Below, piece by piece: positions 12,301 to 24,800 of a stretch of DNA of 64,000 bases. Positions within the stretch are counted from its first letter, which is position 1, and each line of letters opens with the position of its first letter. This stretch comes from Microbotryum silenes-acaulis. Lineage: Eukaryota > Basidiomycota > Microbotryomycetes > Microbotryales > Microbotryaceae. The position numbers were made by a program, and so were the translations under genes. The notes beneath the pieces are model-generated. The model had not been told where the DNA came from. It saw only the letters and a program-made list of their open reading frames with translations, and did no database searches. The DNA is taken from assembly GCA_003665825.1 (NCBI GenBank), contig QPFY01000020.1:124001-188000 (forward strand). The letters are read 5' to 3'.

Positions 12301-14946
12301 GTCACGGACTCGGCGACACACGACAAGAAGGCCATCTACTTTCGTCATGATGATTGGTCTTCGATCTGCGGTCCGAGTCTCAGCTCTATTCGGCAGACGA
12401 TGTTCGACTCGATACCTGACGTGAGCTTGACCTATTCCTCGGCATACACGATTGAAGATGTCGTCTTACCGCTTTTGACTTGTTTTCATCGACAGGAGAA
12501 AGCACATGTCCTCCTTGCCGATCGCCAGTTGGGCTTTTCGTTCTTGCGACTCTTGCCCAAAGCGACGGGCTTTAGACCGATCGTCAATTTGGCGAGGAAG
12601 CCTCTTATCACTGGTGTAAGCATCTCGCAAGACCCTTCCTTGAGCCGACGTGAATGGCTGAGCTTTGCCCCCGTCTTGGCTATTGCAGCCATTTGGTCGC
12701 AAGGAGCTTGGCAAGACAATCAACAAGGTGCTGCAGGCCAGCTTCGATGTTTTGACTTTCGAAAAGGTTGGTTGGATACTTAGCCGTTGTTGCTCATAGT
12801 TCGAAAAGCTGATTGAGGCTCTTGATGCGATGAGGGCAGAATCGCAAGCCGCAGCTTGTCGGATCACTCGTCGGCAGTCCGATGGACATCCTCGAGCGAC
12901 TCAAGGCGTACAAGATCAAGATGTCCAAGAACGGGACTCAGCCCCTGTGAGTTAGACATCGATCCCGGAGTTTTGGTACGTACGCTAACTCGATGAGAGG
13001 AGTATGGTAGGCCGACCCTGTACTTCGTCAAAGTTGATGTCCAAGGGGCTTACGATTCAATCAAGCAAGAGAAGCTCTTGTCGATTGTCGACAAAGTGCT
13101 CACCGAGGTGAGCGCACAACGCAACGCACCCTCTTTAACGAACCTTGCGGTGCCTAATGCGTGTTCCCCTGACAACACAGAGCGACTACGCAGTGCAAAA
13201 ATACGCTCAAGTCATCTTGCAATCGCGCAAGCCTTTCCGAAGTTGGCGCCGCCTCGCCTGTCCCGAAGACGATCAAGACCAGTTCGAGCACCTCGCGAAG
13301 AAGATCGCTGCGCGCACTCATGAAGGCGTTTTGTCCGATCAGGTAGGAAGCGGATTCACCTTGGCGAATGGTTGGCGAGATCGTGCTGATTCTGGGGTGA
13401 TTCGTGTGCACTAGGTCGTCTACCAAAGCATCACCCGACCCGAAGTGATGAAACTGCTACGCGAACATATCACCGCCAACCTCGTCAAGGTCTGTAGAGA
13501 AGAATCGAGCGCCGCAGAGGCCTTCCCAAACTAACCCTCTCCTCTGTGCGACAATCACATCTTTGACAGTTTGGTACCCATTTCTACAAACAAAAGGACG
13601 GGATACCACAAGGCTCGGTCTTGTCAAGTCTGCTCTGTAGTTTGTTCTATGGGGACATGGAGCAGAAAGTGCTTAAATTCACGGACGATCCAGACTCGGT
13701 GGGTTCTGGTTCCGAAAATTCGGCCGGGTTCAATCAATTGAGCTTCGGCCAGTATCCCATCGTACAGCTTCTGCTCCGCTACGTCGATGATTTTCTCTTC
13801 ATCACGACACAGAAACCGCTCGCTGCTCGATTCTTGCGCGTTATGGATCGGGGTATGTTCCAACCCCTGTTTGGCTGGATCGTACAGTACACAGCTAAAT
13901 AGGCTGTTCAAGTACAGGTATCCCTGAGTATGGCTGCAAGATCTCACCGGAGAAACGACTGACCAACTTCGACATCGCTTTACGCCCGGAAGAAGTCGTA
14001 CCGCCTTGGAGGGATCCAGGTGAGTGGACTCCACGTGCCGGTTCTCGATCAACGACAAGGAAGAAACACTGATCGTGTCTCCATTTTGGCGATCGACTAG
14101 CCTTCCCTTGGTGCGGTCATACGATTAACACAGGGAACTTGGACGTTCGAGCCGACACGACCCGGTCGTCGGAATCGGGTCAGTTTGTGCTTTCGTTCTT
14201 GGAGCGTATGACCTGTGGCGACCCCTCATCTGCTCTCGCTTTCCAGACATCACCAACAAGCTCACTGTACAACGCCATAGCAAACCCGGGGAGTCGTTCC
14301 TCCATTCAATGATGGTGTACGTTCCCCCAAATGAACCCCCATCGCTTTCCCGCATTGAACCGTTCCCCTCTCCAAACCAGCCAAGTCAAAGTGCGTTCCT
14401 ACCTGCTTTACCTCGACACCTCGCACAACACGCTCTACACTGTGCTGCTCAACATCTACCAATCCATGGCCATCGTCGCGATCAAATTCGAGGCCTACGT
14501 GCGGGAATGGAAGCAAGCTCGCACGAGGACGAGGAAGGATTTCTTCTTGGGTGCCGTAAGGGGTACGGTGGGGTATGGGTGGAGTCTGATTCGGTTCAGA
14601 TGTGGTGGGAAGAAGGCGAAGAAAGTTGGGGCCGAGTTTGGGGTGGGTAAGAATGTGGTGCTTTGGTGAGTTGGCGATCAAGTTCTGGTTGCTCGCCGAG
14701 CCCAACCCGTTTCGAGCACAGGACTGATGTTGGGGCTTGGATAGGTTATCGACCCAAGCCTTCATCCACGTCCTTTCCTACCGGCTCAACGTCTGGTCCT
14801 GGGTCGTGAATGAACTCGAAGCGGATCTGATCCTCCTCCCCCTAACGCACGAAGAACGTTCTCTCGTCCGTTCCGTCGCAAGGGATGAAGGGAACGTGTT
14901 CATCGAAAAGACGTTGCAGAGGACGCGGAGGGCGTACTTGAGATGA
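9389..14946 (+). CDS. TERT: Telomerase reverse transcriptase
   Basis: Twenty-four exons join in phase to 1269 residues: 9389-9736, 9835-9960, 10100-10221, 10316-10768, 10831-10931, 11001-11206, 11269-11403, 11479-11526, 11606-11773, 11834-11921, 11994-12217, 12289-12420, 12496-12615, 12689-12766, 12840-12946, 13011-13107, 13181-13342, 13415-13489, 13570-13852, 13918-14019, 14101-14178, 14247-14316, 14381-14665, 14745-14946. The protein extends telomeres by copying the telomerase RNA template. Seen in order: an N-terminal domain with VNTTL and LPNGCLLQ; a basic Ser-rich linker with KRKR and KRKK (likely nuclear import); RNA-binding domain motifs ARHLAKYIFPRQFGLHNVF, IPRDFWGS and motif T FLYWFFDGFIVDLVR; RT motifs 1 and 2 (LRLLPKATGFRPIVN), A (KVDVQGAYDS, Asp828), B (KQKDGIPQGSVLSSLL), C (LLRYVDDFLF, Asp1003 and Asp1004), D (YGCKISPEK) and E (FPWCGHTIN); then the thumb. 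All three catalytic aspartates are present. The start is the first ATG of the open frame. Confidence 0.95.
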
Positions 14947-15004
14947 TGGGTCTCGGGGCAGGGGGGGTTTCGAGTTTTGTGGTTTGTATGTCGTGGTGGT
15001 GGTG

Positions 15005-16372
15005 TCAATAATGGAGTAGATAACAGGTCGAACGAGTGGCGAGGAGGTTATCGATATTTCGACCCCGCAAGGGGGGTGAAACGACTTGTTCGAAATGGCC
15101 TTTGGTGTCTTTGGAACCGAAGCATGGTGCTTTGCCTGCCACAGCCAAGCCAAGGGAGTGACCGATCAGTAAGCAAATTGATAGATCGCAGCCCATGCGC
15201 ATGAAAAAAGGACCTACCGTCCGTACAAACCCACAAGTTGCCTTTCTGATCACTCGCCACGGCCCACCCACTCCCTGCCGCGAGACAGTTTATTCTGGCC
15301 CCCTCGATTTGACCCTCTCCCTCTCTGCCAAAGAACTCGACCATGTCCCCCGTCGCGACGTTGTAGAGGACCCGATCCTGGGTCAACGCGTAACCACCTT
15401 CCAAACGGGTGATATAAAGACCATCCAGACTCTCTACATGGGTCCAAGAGAAATCGTTCAGAGATGAAGAAGGAGGGATGCCAAGCTGACCGAATCGATT
15501 ATCTTTCGAGGGAGAGAAGGTGAGGACCGTTTGGGACGGTGATAAGAGAAGTGTGAAGTGGTCTGTTGTGAGGGAAGAGATGAGAGTGGGTGTTTGGGTG
15601 AGGAAGGAGGGGGAGGGGAGGGAGAGGAGGTGGTAGCCTGGTGGGTTGGGGGAGGGTGAAGTGGGGGTGGGATGGAGCAGAGAAGGGAGGGAAGGGTAGA
15701 AGCGGTATTCGTAATGGTCGGAGTCTGAGGGAAGGGGAAGCATGGATTAAAATCAAGTTGTTGGAAGGGGCGTGGTCGAGGTTTCCGGGATAGGATGTGC
15801 ATTGGTGCGTGCCTACCTTGCTCCTTGCAAACGGCGACCAAGCCGCCATGAATATTCATCTCGACGCTCTCGAACGATTGCTCCGTAACGCATCTGTCGA
15901 CGCCATCCGCCCGTCTCGGCTCAACCAAGCATCCGATCGAACAGACTTTCCCGGTGCTTGGATCGTGGAAAGCGAGGAAGGAATCGTGACCTAGGAAATG
16001 GGTTCTTTCCAGATCGACGTTGGTTTCCAGGCGCGAGGGGTCACTTGTCCTGCGCCAACCCCACTTGTTCCTGTCAAGGTCGTCGTCGGCTCGGACGAGG
16101 GGTGTACCTTGCGAATAAGCGCCTCGAGGACGGTACGATCGATCATCGGAGATATCTACGCAATTCCCCACCCCAAATCAGCATCATCAGCATCCCAGCC
16201 CATCCCCCCGCCGACCCCACACACCGTATAATGACTGACGACGAAAGATGACTTGGGCCCAGTTCGCGGCAAAGAGTTGGTCACATTCGCGCCAGAAAGT
16301 TGGCGAACACACGTACGCCGCTTCGTATTGCACTTGGTCAAAGAGATTCTCGCCCCATATCGAACAGGTCAT
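15005..16372 (-). CDS. RCC1-repeat-like protein (ATS1/RCCD1 type)
   Basis: Four exons, 16372-16225, 16155-15817, 15724-15218 and 15135-15005, join in phase to 374 residues. The product starts MTCSIWGENLFDQ, and the middle has NRFGQLGIPPSS followed by WTHVESLDGLYITRLEGGYALT, both typical of RCC1 blades (G-x-N-x-x-G-Q-L-G). Later GSGWAVASDQKGNLWVCTDG and CFGSKDTKGHFEQ are further blades. The blades are fewer and more divergent than in RCC1 itself, so it more likely belongs with small RCC1-like proteins such as yeast Ats1 or animal RCCD1 (similar length). Ats1 works with Kti11 in tRNA wobble-uridine and diphthamide modification; that role here is inference. It converges on TERT, only 58 bp from its stop, and diverges from PRP3. 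Confidence 0.7.
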
Positions 16373-16748
16373 GGGAAGGCGGGGGACGGGATGAAGGCGG
16401 TGGATGGGGTAAAGGCAAGCGATTAGAAAGCGCCTTCCTTGAAATCAGGGATTAGAAAGCGGATAAGAACGCCAGTGAAAGCTATACTATTCGACCAGTC
16501 CGCGACGTTCGCGCCCATTCGAATTCCAGCTAAGTCTACAAATAGAGGCGACCCTTATTAGTCAGGCGCGCTGGACCACATTATTCGGGCATTCGCCTCT
16601 GCGCACTTGCACTTGACACTGTGGCTGCCGACAGTTTCGGACGTCGCTCTCCTCTTGCTCTCCCCACACCGACTCGTCACCGCGTTCACTCGGCGACACC
16701 ACTCAGCGTCGAGCTCACCCACAACAGAAGGGTCTCCGCACATCCAGC
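16373..16748. promoter_or_regulatory. Probable bidirectional promoter, RCC1-like gene and PRP3
   Basis: The two start codons point away from each other and are 376 bp apart, so both promoters must lie in or overlap this stretch. No clear TATA box or known operator stands out. Confidence 0.45.
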
Positions 16749-19303
16749 ATGAGTCACCCATACGCGCACAAGCGACCGAACGTCTTTGGCGACGACGACG
16801 ATCCGAACGCGGCCAGTCCCAAGAGGATCAAGCAGGCGTCAGTGCAGGTAGCAAGCAGGTGTTCCACCAAGAAAGAATGCTGACTGACCTGTTCTGATGT
16901 GGACTGTGTCTGTTCTGGATGCGATGGGTGCGAACGGCGTGGTTGGGAATCTTGCAGCGGCGCAGTCAGTCCTACAGCCTACATCGAGCAGAGATGAACC
17001 AAAAGCTGACTCGCATGTACTGCACCTCCCCACAGAGAGGAACACCTTCGTACCTCCCTCCATCAGAGGGTGCAGCAGCCGCCACGCCCACCGCTCCCCC
17101 GGCGCAGGCTCCCGCCTCGAATGGCCATCGCACCACCACCACCACCAGCAGCAGCAGCAGCGGTAGTAGCGCCTACACCGCACCCATCGCCAGTCCACGC
17201 ACCACCTCCACCGCCCCGCCCGTCGCCTTGGACCTGATCGCCGCCAAGCAGGCCGAGATTCGAGCCAAACTCGCCGCAATGCGAGCCGGTCAACCGCTCA
17301 GTTCTTCCTCTGCCATCCCCAGTCGTCCGAATGCCCCTCCCCCTACTTCGGCAGCCGTGCCTCCCGAACCACCCATCGCGATCCCGCTGGGTGCTCAACC
17401 CAACCTCGATCCTGATTTGGCGAAAAAGATCGCGGATGCCAAGAAACTGGTCGAGGCGATGGCCGCTAAAAAGAGGGCGGCCCAGGCCCCCGTGGTAAAC
17501 CCTTACCTGGTTAGTGCCACTCCACTTTGCACGATTGTAGAACTCTAGCTGAACCTTTGGTCTTTTCAGTCGGGCGGCACCATCACCCAGTTACCGAGGA
17601 CACTGGCCGCAGCGAACGACGTCGACGCGAGCTCGGGTGGACGAGGTGGGCTCGCCGTCGCGGCTCATCCTCTCCTGATGGACCTCGGCAAAGCATCGAC
17701 GACGACCGAGACGAACAGAAAGGACCGCTACAAGCCCATGGCACCCAAGTTCTCCAGTGTCAAGGCGAGTTTTGGCGACCCAGTGGAGATCTGAATGGCG
17801 TGCTGACCTCTCTTCGTGTCCTCGCTCTCGTACAGGCTAACGCCTCCCTCCCCAGCTCATCCTCCTCCTCTCGACCCTCCAACACGGGTCCTCTAGCCTC
17901 GACCTCCTCCACCCCGATCCCGGACTCGATCGTCAACACGCCCTTCTTCGACCCTTCCCTTGCCTACAGACCCGCCGGCACCATGGGCCGAGGGCACGCT
18001 CGTGAAACGCTCAAGTTCAACCAAAAAGGCAAATACGTCAAGATGGGGGAAGCGCAGAGGGCCGAAGCGAGGATGGAGGACTTGAAGAGGAGGATCTTGG
18101 AGAGTGCCAAAGCGGCGGGTATTGAAGGGGAGATGGAGGACAAGGCCAAGTTGGTCAAGGTGAGCTGTTTTCAAACGATCAGGTCTGGCATGGATGCCTT
18201 ACGGGGTGGCTGATTCTTTGAGCTCTCCTCACAGCGTCCTCCTCCACCCGATATCGAATGGTGGGACGCCCCCTTCCTCCCCTCCAAGACCTACGACTCC
18301 TTCTCCCCGCAATTCCTCTCGGACGCTTCCAACTCCCCCTCTTCAACCCTCATCACGCATTACGTCCAACACCCAATCCAAATCCCCGCCCCTCAGGACA
18401 AGATCAAAGTCGAAGCCAAGCCGTTGTTTTTGACGAAGAAGGAGATGAAGAAGATGAGGAAACAGAGGCGGATGGCTGAGCTCAAGGATCGTCAGGATCG
18501 GATCAAGATGGGCTTGTTGCCGCCTGATCCACCCAAGGGTCAGTTCCATCATCGTGGGAAGATCTCCAGGGGGTGTTTCCTTTTGAGACTGATCAAATAT
18601 TATCATGGTTTTCCGCGTTTCCTCCGCAGTCAAACTCTCCAACATGATGCGCGTCCTAACGCAAGAAGCCGTCCTGGACCCGACCAAAATCGAGAACAAA
18701 GTCCGGCGCGAAATGGTCGCGCGCGAACGCACCCACCTCAAAGCCAACGCCGAACGCAAACTCAGTCCCGAAGAACGTCGAGCCAAGATTGAAGCGCAGG
18801 CTCTAGCGGATGAACAAAAAGGGATCGGAGCGATGTGTTTCAAGATTCGTTATCTGACCAACCCTTCGCATCGGTTCAAGGTCAGGAAGAATGCGGTCGA
18901 CGATCATTTGACTGGGGTGGTGGTGCATAACCCAAAATTCTGTTTGGTCGTGGTCGAAGGGGGACATAAAGGTTTGAAGCATTATAAACAACTCATGTTG
19001 AATCGCATCGATTGGACGGAGGATGCACGACCTCGCGAACTACCCGAGGGGATCGACGATCCAAAAGACTTCAACTCCTCTGGGCTACCTAAAGCAGGCA
19101 CCACGACCTTCGCACCCGAAGATGCGCCGACGAGCCTAGCGGACAACTACTGTACCCTCATATGGGAAGGTCAACATCGGGAGAGGTTGTTCAGGGATAT
19201 GAGGCATGCGAATTGTCCCGCGGAGAACAACGTCAAGGATGTGTTGGGCAAGAAGTTGGAAGGCTTATGGGATGTGGCCAAGATTGAGGTCAAGGAGGAG
19301 TAG
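16749..19303 (+). CDS. PRP3: U4/U6 small nuclear ribonucleoprotein Prp3
   Basis: Six exons, 16749-16847, 17036-17509, 17570-17764, 17836-18159, 18235-18538 and 18630-19303, join in phase to about 689 residues. Prp3 binds U4/U6 snRNA in the tri-snRNP and is needed for spliceosome activation in the nucleus. Family marks: KDRYKPMAPKFSSVK, the FFDPSL block, GRGHARETLKFNQKGKYVK, IEWWDAPFL, the basic LFLTKKEMKKMRKQRR helix with IKMGLLPPDPPK, VKLSNMMRVLTQEAVLDPTK, and the C-terminal ferredoxin-like (DUF1115) domain with VVVEGGHKGLKHYKQLMLNRIDW and LIWEGQ. The N-terminal third is Ala/Ser/Thr/Pro-rich with long Thr and Ser runs. The acceptor of exon 2 is the least certain border. Intron 3 seems to start with GC (AAG|GCGAGT), a rare but accepted donor; a weaker GT donor lies six bases upstream. 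Confidence 0.92.
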
Positions 19304-21838
19304 GACTATAGTGCCGTTGACGAGCTTGGTAATATCGAGATTGGGTTCTCAGAGAACAAGGTACAATGCACTACAAGCAGGCAGTCTCGGCTCTAGGGGC
19401 ACCGACGGCCCAGCCCTGATCGGCTTGGAGATGGCCCCAATCGAGATGCTACTGATGTTGCACGCGCCCAGTTAGGTCGGGCACGAAGCGAACGTATTGG
19501 TGACCCGAGTTCAAATCGTGAGCGCCTCGAATGGTGGGGGAAGTCATAGAGTGAAGTCTCACTTTAGTCAAGAGTGATCAAGTCATACCAGAATATCTGC
19601 CGTTGAGAGGTATATCAAAAAATAAAATCCAGGTTGATTTCCAGTGTTCTGAAACCAATTCAGACGTTAAAATCAATTCCAAATTACTTCTGAAACGACA
19701 CCAAATTTTCAAGTCAGTCCCGAATTACTAATGTGTTTCAACTTTCGAGGAGGTCTTGCTATCCCAAGATTGGCTCCCCGACTTCACGAACGATTGGGGT
19801 ATTGGGGTAATATATAATGAGCGGGCTGGTTTATCCTATTGCTGGGAGGGGTGAAACAGAAGCGAAGAGCGAACTAGCTGTTTGTAGTTGGCGAAAAGGG
19901 GGCACAATGTGTTTTTGACGTGGGGCAGGCAATAGTTCATATTTTCCAGAATACAGTGCTGCTTCAACAATTGAAAGCAACACGTCGCATAGTGCTTTCA
20001 GTCCGGATCGCTGCCTAAGATGAATCTCTGCGAGATGAGCCGTTCGCCCTTGCAAGTGAGGCCAGCCCACCGGCCCGCGCGGGGAGCAGTGGACTAGCGG
20101 ACTCCTGCGAGCCCCGCAGGATATGCGGTATGCATGCATTTTTCGCGTCGACCTTTGTAACTAACTTAAAGTAGGAAGAGACCTCTAGCCTTGCATGAGC
20201 CTTGCATTATACCAGGATCTTACGACGCGCGAGGTGGGATTCTCTAGAGGCTAGCGGCATTTACTCAGAACAGGGGTCATGGGATCTTCCTTGACCAGGC
20301 CAAAACCTCGGCCTATCGCCGGACCCTTGTCGTCCGAGAGCGCGCTCGCACGACTTCGCCTTGTCTTTACGATGAAATTGGGAAGCAAAGGAAAAGTTCG
20401 GTCTGCGATTCAAATCCTCTGCAACTTCGATCGTGAAAAGTCATAAACATAGCATCTTTCCATGATCGAGTCGGAGGTCTCAGCTTTCGGGGAATGGGCC
20501 CTCAGACTCGACTCCCCACAACTGATCCCCTTGTTCATCCGGGAGAACTTGCTTCCGTTGGAGCGTGCGGACAGGAGGTCCGTCCTGAATGGACTTGGGA
20601 TACGATAATGGACATCAGCCGATGACACGCGGACTTCTTCGTATACGTCTTCGTATCATTGATGATGCGAATGATGTCACGCGCATGCCGTGCATCGAGC
20701 AAAAAATCAGAGCTATCAATAAAAGTTCTCCATCGCGAACATGGGTGATGGGCCCAGCGATCCTCTTTCCAGGACTTACATTTGCTCCATTCGCAGAGTC
20801 GGAGTGTTCCGAAACGAGTAGTAACGACCCCCAGAGAGAATGTAGGTCGACTTTCGATTCGTCACGGCAGCCCGCACGCCTCGATGCACGTTCCGAGTGG
20901 AGCGCCAAGCGCTTTGAACGTTCTTGAGTTGGGCAGCCCCTGAATTAGCTGACCCGGAGCTCAGGCCCAACCCTATTCAGAACACCAAAAGGAAGGGCTG
21001 GAGAGGGCTTCAGCACCACAGTGTCTGAGTTTCAGGATGTTCTTTAAATTTCATTCAGGCAACGGCTACAGCAGCATTGACATGATTATAAGTGTGAGGG
21101 ATCTAGGGAAACAGACACGAGCACTGTAATGGAGGTGGAACCTTCAGATCGAGCCGATGTCCCTCGAGTGCCCTCCGACTGAACTTCGCTCGCGACGTTG
21201 GCGCCTAGAAGCAAGGAGGAACAGTAGGTAGGTACATTTAGCAAGGAGGGCAAGATTGGGTGCCTCGTGTTCCTAGATCGTGACTTACAAAAGCGCAGCG
21301 TCTTTCATGGGTAGAGCTCTGCCGAGATTGCAAGGTTGCAAGATTGCAACCTCGAGAGGTCCGACCAAGTCCGATTGTCCCTCATCGGCGGCGGACTTCC
21401 CAAACTTGGAAGGTCTCTGGGCCCTGGGCCATCCTGATTATCTTCTGCCCGGGCAGCAGATGATTACTCAGGCCCGAGCTTTAAATGCTTTGTTCCGTCA
21501 CCCCACCTTTTTGTGTGCACACCTTTCGCGTGGGACAGAAGCACCTTCTACGTTGAGTACTTTTGAGCCGACCTCGTACCCATCGGCTCGACTTGGAGGC
21601 TCGTTTACCTCCCGCTTCGAGCAACCACCCGCTTGGTCGACCCAAACAGGCCATACCCAAATCAGCACTCACATCGTGAGTTGTAGGCCCTTCATCGACG
21701 ATTAAAGCCGACTAATAAGGTATCCACTTGCTTTGTCAGCCCTTCAGGCCTGCGGAATCATTCGACTGTCGTCATTATCGCCGAGGAGCTTCCATACCAG
21801 CCAATATCCTCCACCCCCACCCCCCCACCGCCGGGCCG
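19304..21838. other. Intergenic region between PRP3 and the WetA-like gene
   Basis: No gene is recognised in this 2.5 kb. About 19560-19750 is AT-rich with partly repeated CAATTC/CAAATT words. A 26-bp segment at 20198-20223 recurs with two mismatches at 45596-45621. The last several hundred bases should hold the promoter and 5' untranslated region of the downstream gene. Confidence 0.4.
20198..20223 (+). repeat. Short dispersed repeat, copy 1
   Basis: This 26-bp segment, ending in ACCAGGATCTTAC, matches 45596-45621 on the same strand with two differences. Both copies lie in gene-free DNA. It may be a relic of an old dispersed element; length and divergence make chance hard to exclude. Confidence 0.35.
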
Positions 21839-24800
21839 ATGTGCGACTCTGCTACCGACGGGACCCGCACCTGGATCACTCAACCCCCTCCCGCCGACGA
21901 CGCGACCTTCCTTGCAAACCTCGATGCGTACCTTCTGCCCATGTCGGGTGACGAAATCGATTTGAACTTAACCTCCAACGCCGTCACGGCGGCAGAGCAG
22001 ATTTCGGTGCTCGAGATGGCCCCGGCGGCAGTGCGCGGTCTCACCTCAAAGGCTGCCCCAGCGCCGGCCTCGACAGCTCCGGCGCGGGGGTCGATTCGAT
22101 TCGGGCGCGATCCACCGTTCGCCAACGGGGTCGACGTTGACACGGAGTCCGATATGCTCGACTGGCATCCCTCCTATGTAACAGCGAGCACCAACGATCT
22201 CTCAATATTATCTGCTACCGATTCAGAGCCACTCTTAACACACCCTCGTCCCGACGAGCTGTGGGAGACGACGCCCAGATCTGTGAGTTTCGCAAGCTCG
22301 ACTTCAGGCTCGGCGATGGAACGGGCGGCGCCGGCCGACTGGCAAGACTTGATCGAGCCTGCCATGCGCCGCGGCGGCGAGGGCGACGGCGTGTTCTTTT
22401 GCTCTAGCGCGACAACAGGCTTTACGGTTGCTCGACGCGCGGCTCCTCGCGACGCGGCACAGGAGGGTCAGACTCTGCAGCCTGCGCATGGTGCGCGCGG
22501 GCTCGATCTGGACCGCCTAAATTGCGAGTGCAATCTCGCCCCGGGGCCATGGCCATCATCATCGTCGTCGTCGACTGTGGCATTTCCTTCGGCATCGCTG
22601 CCTCGCTCTGCCTCTTTTCACATTCCCGAGCGTTCATTGCATCCGCAGTCCCATCATCGTCGTAACCCTAACCTCCAGCAACAAAGAAAGCAGCAGCACT
22701 GGTCGTCGACGTCGTTCTTTGATCTGGGCGCCGCTTCCTCGACGGAAGGAACCCCGGAGCTCTCGCCTGCCGCTTCGATCGCTTCGTCGGCCTCGACCGG
22801 GACCCCGACCGCGGCTTCGGCGACGCTCTACGACTATTCGCCCCCACCTTCGCCGACTGCGATCAACAGGAGACGCATTTCGCTGCCCAGTGGTACTTTG
22901 ACGCCGAACAGGAACTACAGCAGCGTCAGCAGCGTTGGACCGCTCGGCTCTCCGCTCGCAGGGAGGTCACGTTGTGCCCCTCTGCCTCCTCCGCGCTCCT
23001 CGACCCGCCCGACCTCAGTTCATGTCAGCAGTGCGTTCGCGGAGATGCAAGACGTTTACTTGCAACAGCAGTCACCACCACCGCTACCCCAACAGCAGTA
23101 TCAGCACCACTCTCAAAGCCACGACGTGCTCGCGTCGGGTTTAATATTCACTTCGTCAACGCCTCCAAGGCCGTCGTCGTTCGTCGCGCCTTCCCAAATG
23201 GGTAAGTCACGGCGCCTTTATTTCGCGCGCTCGTGGGGATCCTTTGGTGCCGCCAGACATTCTCGCGGAGGGGCTCCCCCGAGGACACCCCACCGCGATT
23301 CGACCTCTCGACGAGTAGTATTTCCATGTTTCCATGTTCGATGCATCGAAAGGTTGAAGAGGGCTTGAGCATTCACTTGCCCACGTCTCGGTCGCCGGTC
23401 ACCAACGCTGCGCGCGCGCCAGGTCGATTCGAACTCAGGAGCTCGAGCCGAGCTAATCCCCCTCCTTTGTCCCTTCCTTTTGTCCCGGACTCCACTTCCT
23501 GTTTCACCTGCGCTCGTCCCTAACCCACCTCGCGACTTTTAGACGCACTGTATAGATCTGCCTCGCATGATTCGAATGCCTCGTCGGCCAGTCCCAGTTC
23601 GGCTACGTCATATGCCTCGGCAGCCCCACTGCTTTCGCAGACCCATGCCGACCTGGTGATGGTGGAGTCGCCGCCCTTGTTGCGCGCTTCGTCGTCAAAT
23701 GGTGAAGCTCAATCCGGTAACACCTCGCTGTCCGGAAGACGCTCTTCGCGTCGTCCAGCACCTATTAAGATCGAGGCGAGCCCCAAGGGGAGGCGCCAGG
23801 CTTCGCGCCTGAGCATCGAAGTCCCGCCCAATTACCTGCAGCAGCAACCCAACCGAGCACACCCGCTTCCCGGGGGGCTAGCGTCGCCGATCAGCCCATA
23901 CCCCTCGTGTATCGAAGCCCGTTCTACTCGACCGATGAATCCGACCCAACAGGCGGCCTCGCAGCGCGAGATGGAACAATTGCTCGGGCAGCTCGGGCAG
24001 CTCGACAACTTTCTCGGGCCCGAAGGAGGGGGCGCTTCCCAGTCGATGCAGGAGGCGATGTCGTCCTCCCCGGGTCGACCCATCGTTCCCCTTCGCTCAC
24101 CTCGAGGTGCACCACACCTTTCGATCCCGTCGAGGATGCAGAATAGCTTGTCACCTCCAGCGAGTTTCGGCATTGCGAGCTTCGAGATCTCGGGCGTGAC
24201 TTTAAACGAAGAGGATCTCGCTTTACTCGATGACGCCGAATTCCACAATCAGTTCAACGACAATTCTAAACCTTACCCTGCTTCGGCACCGGCGTGGCAG
24301 ACCACCTTCAAACTCGGTCCTCAGCCGGGGCAGTATGGCGGGCCTCATCCGTCGCAACAGGTATCGTATGCGTCTCGGCCTGCGCAGTACACCGCGCCGA
24401 TGGGCTCGCACCAGATGGGCTGGTCCCATGGCGCGGCGTACCAGTACGACAGCGCGACCAACACCACCGGCGGGCCACCTACACCGACGACACCTCGTAA
24501 CCAAGTGCCGGCAATGCCAACGTACCAACGACGCGAGTCCGTCGATCCGGATAGCTTGTCGTCTCCTGTTCGACGCCGTCGGTCCAGCGATGGTCTTTCT
24601 GCGCATCCGACATATTACACCGCGGCTCAGCACCCGAATCGGATGTCGTACCCATATTTCGAACAACAGAACCAACACCAGGCACCGGACTACCAGACCC
24701 AAAGAGCGCCTTACACGATGCCGGAGCAGTACAGCTATGGCTACGCAGCTACCTCTCCTTCTTCAGTCGCGGGATCGTCGTCGTCTTCGTCCTACCCGAC

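Noticed and set aside
9736..14745. Apparent frameshifts in TERT suggesting a pseudogene
   Set aside because: Every break coincides with a GT..AG intron of normal size and all joins keep phase, so the gene is intact.
19495..19530. tRNA-like T-loop (GTTCAAATC)
   Set aside because: The flanking five bases do not pair, and no acceptor or anticodon stem could be built.
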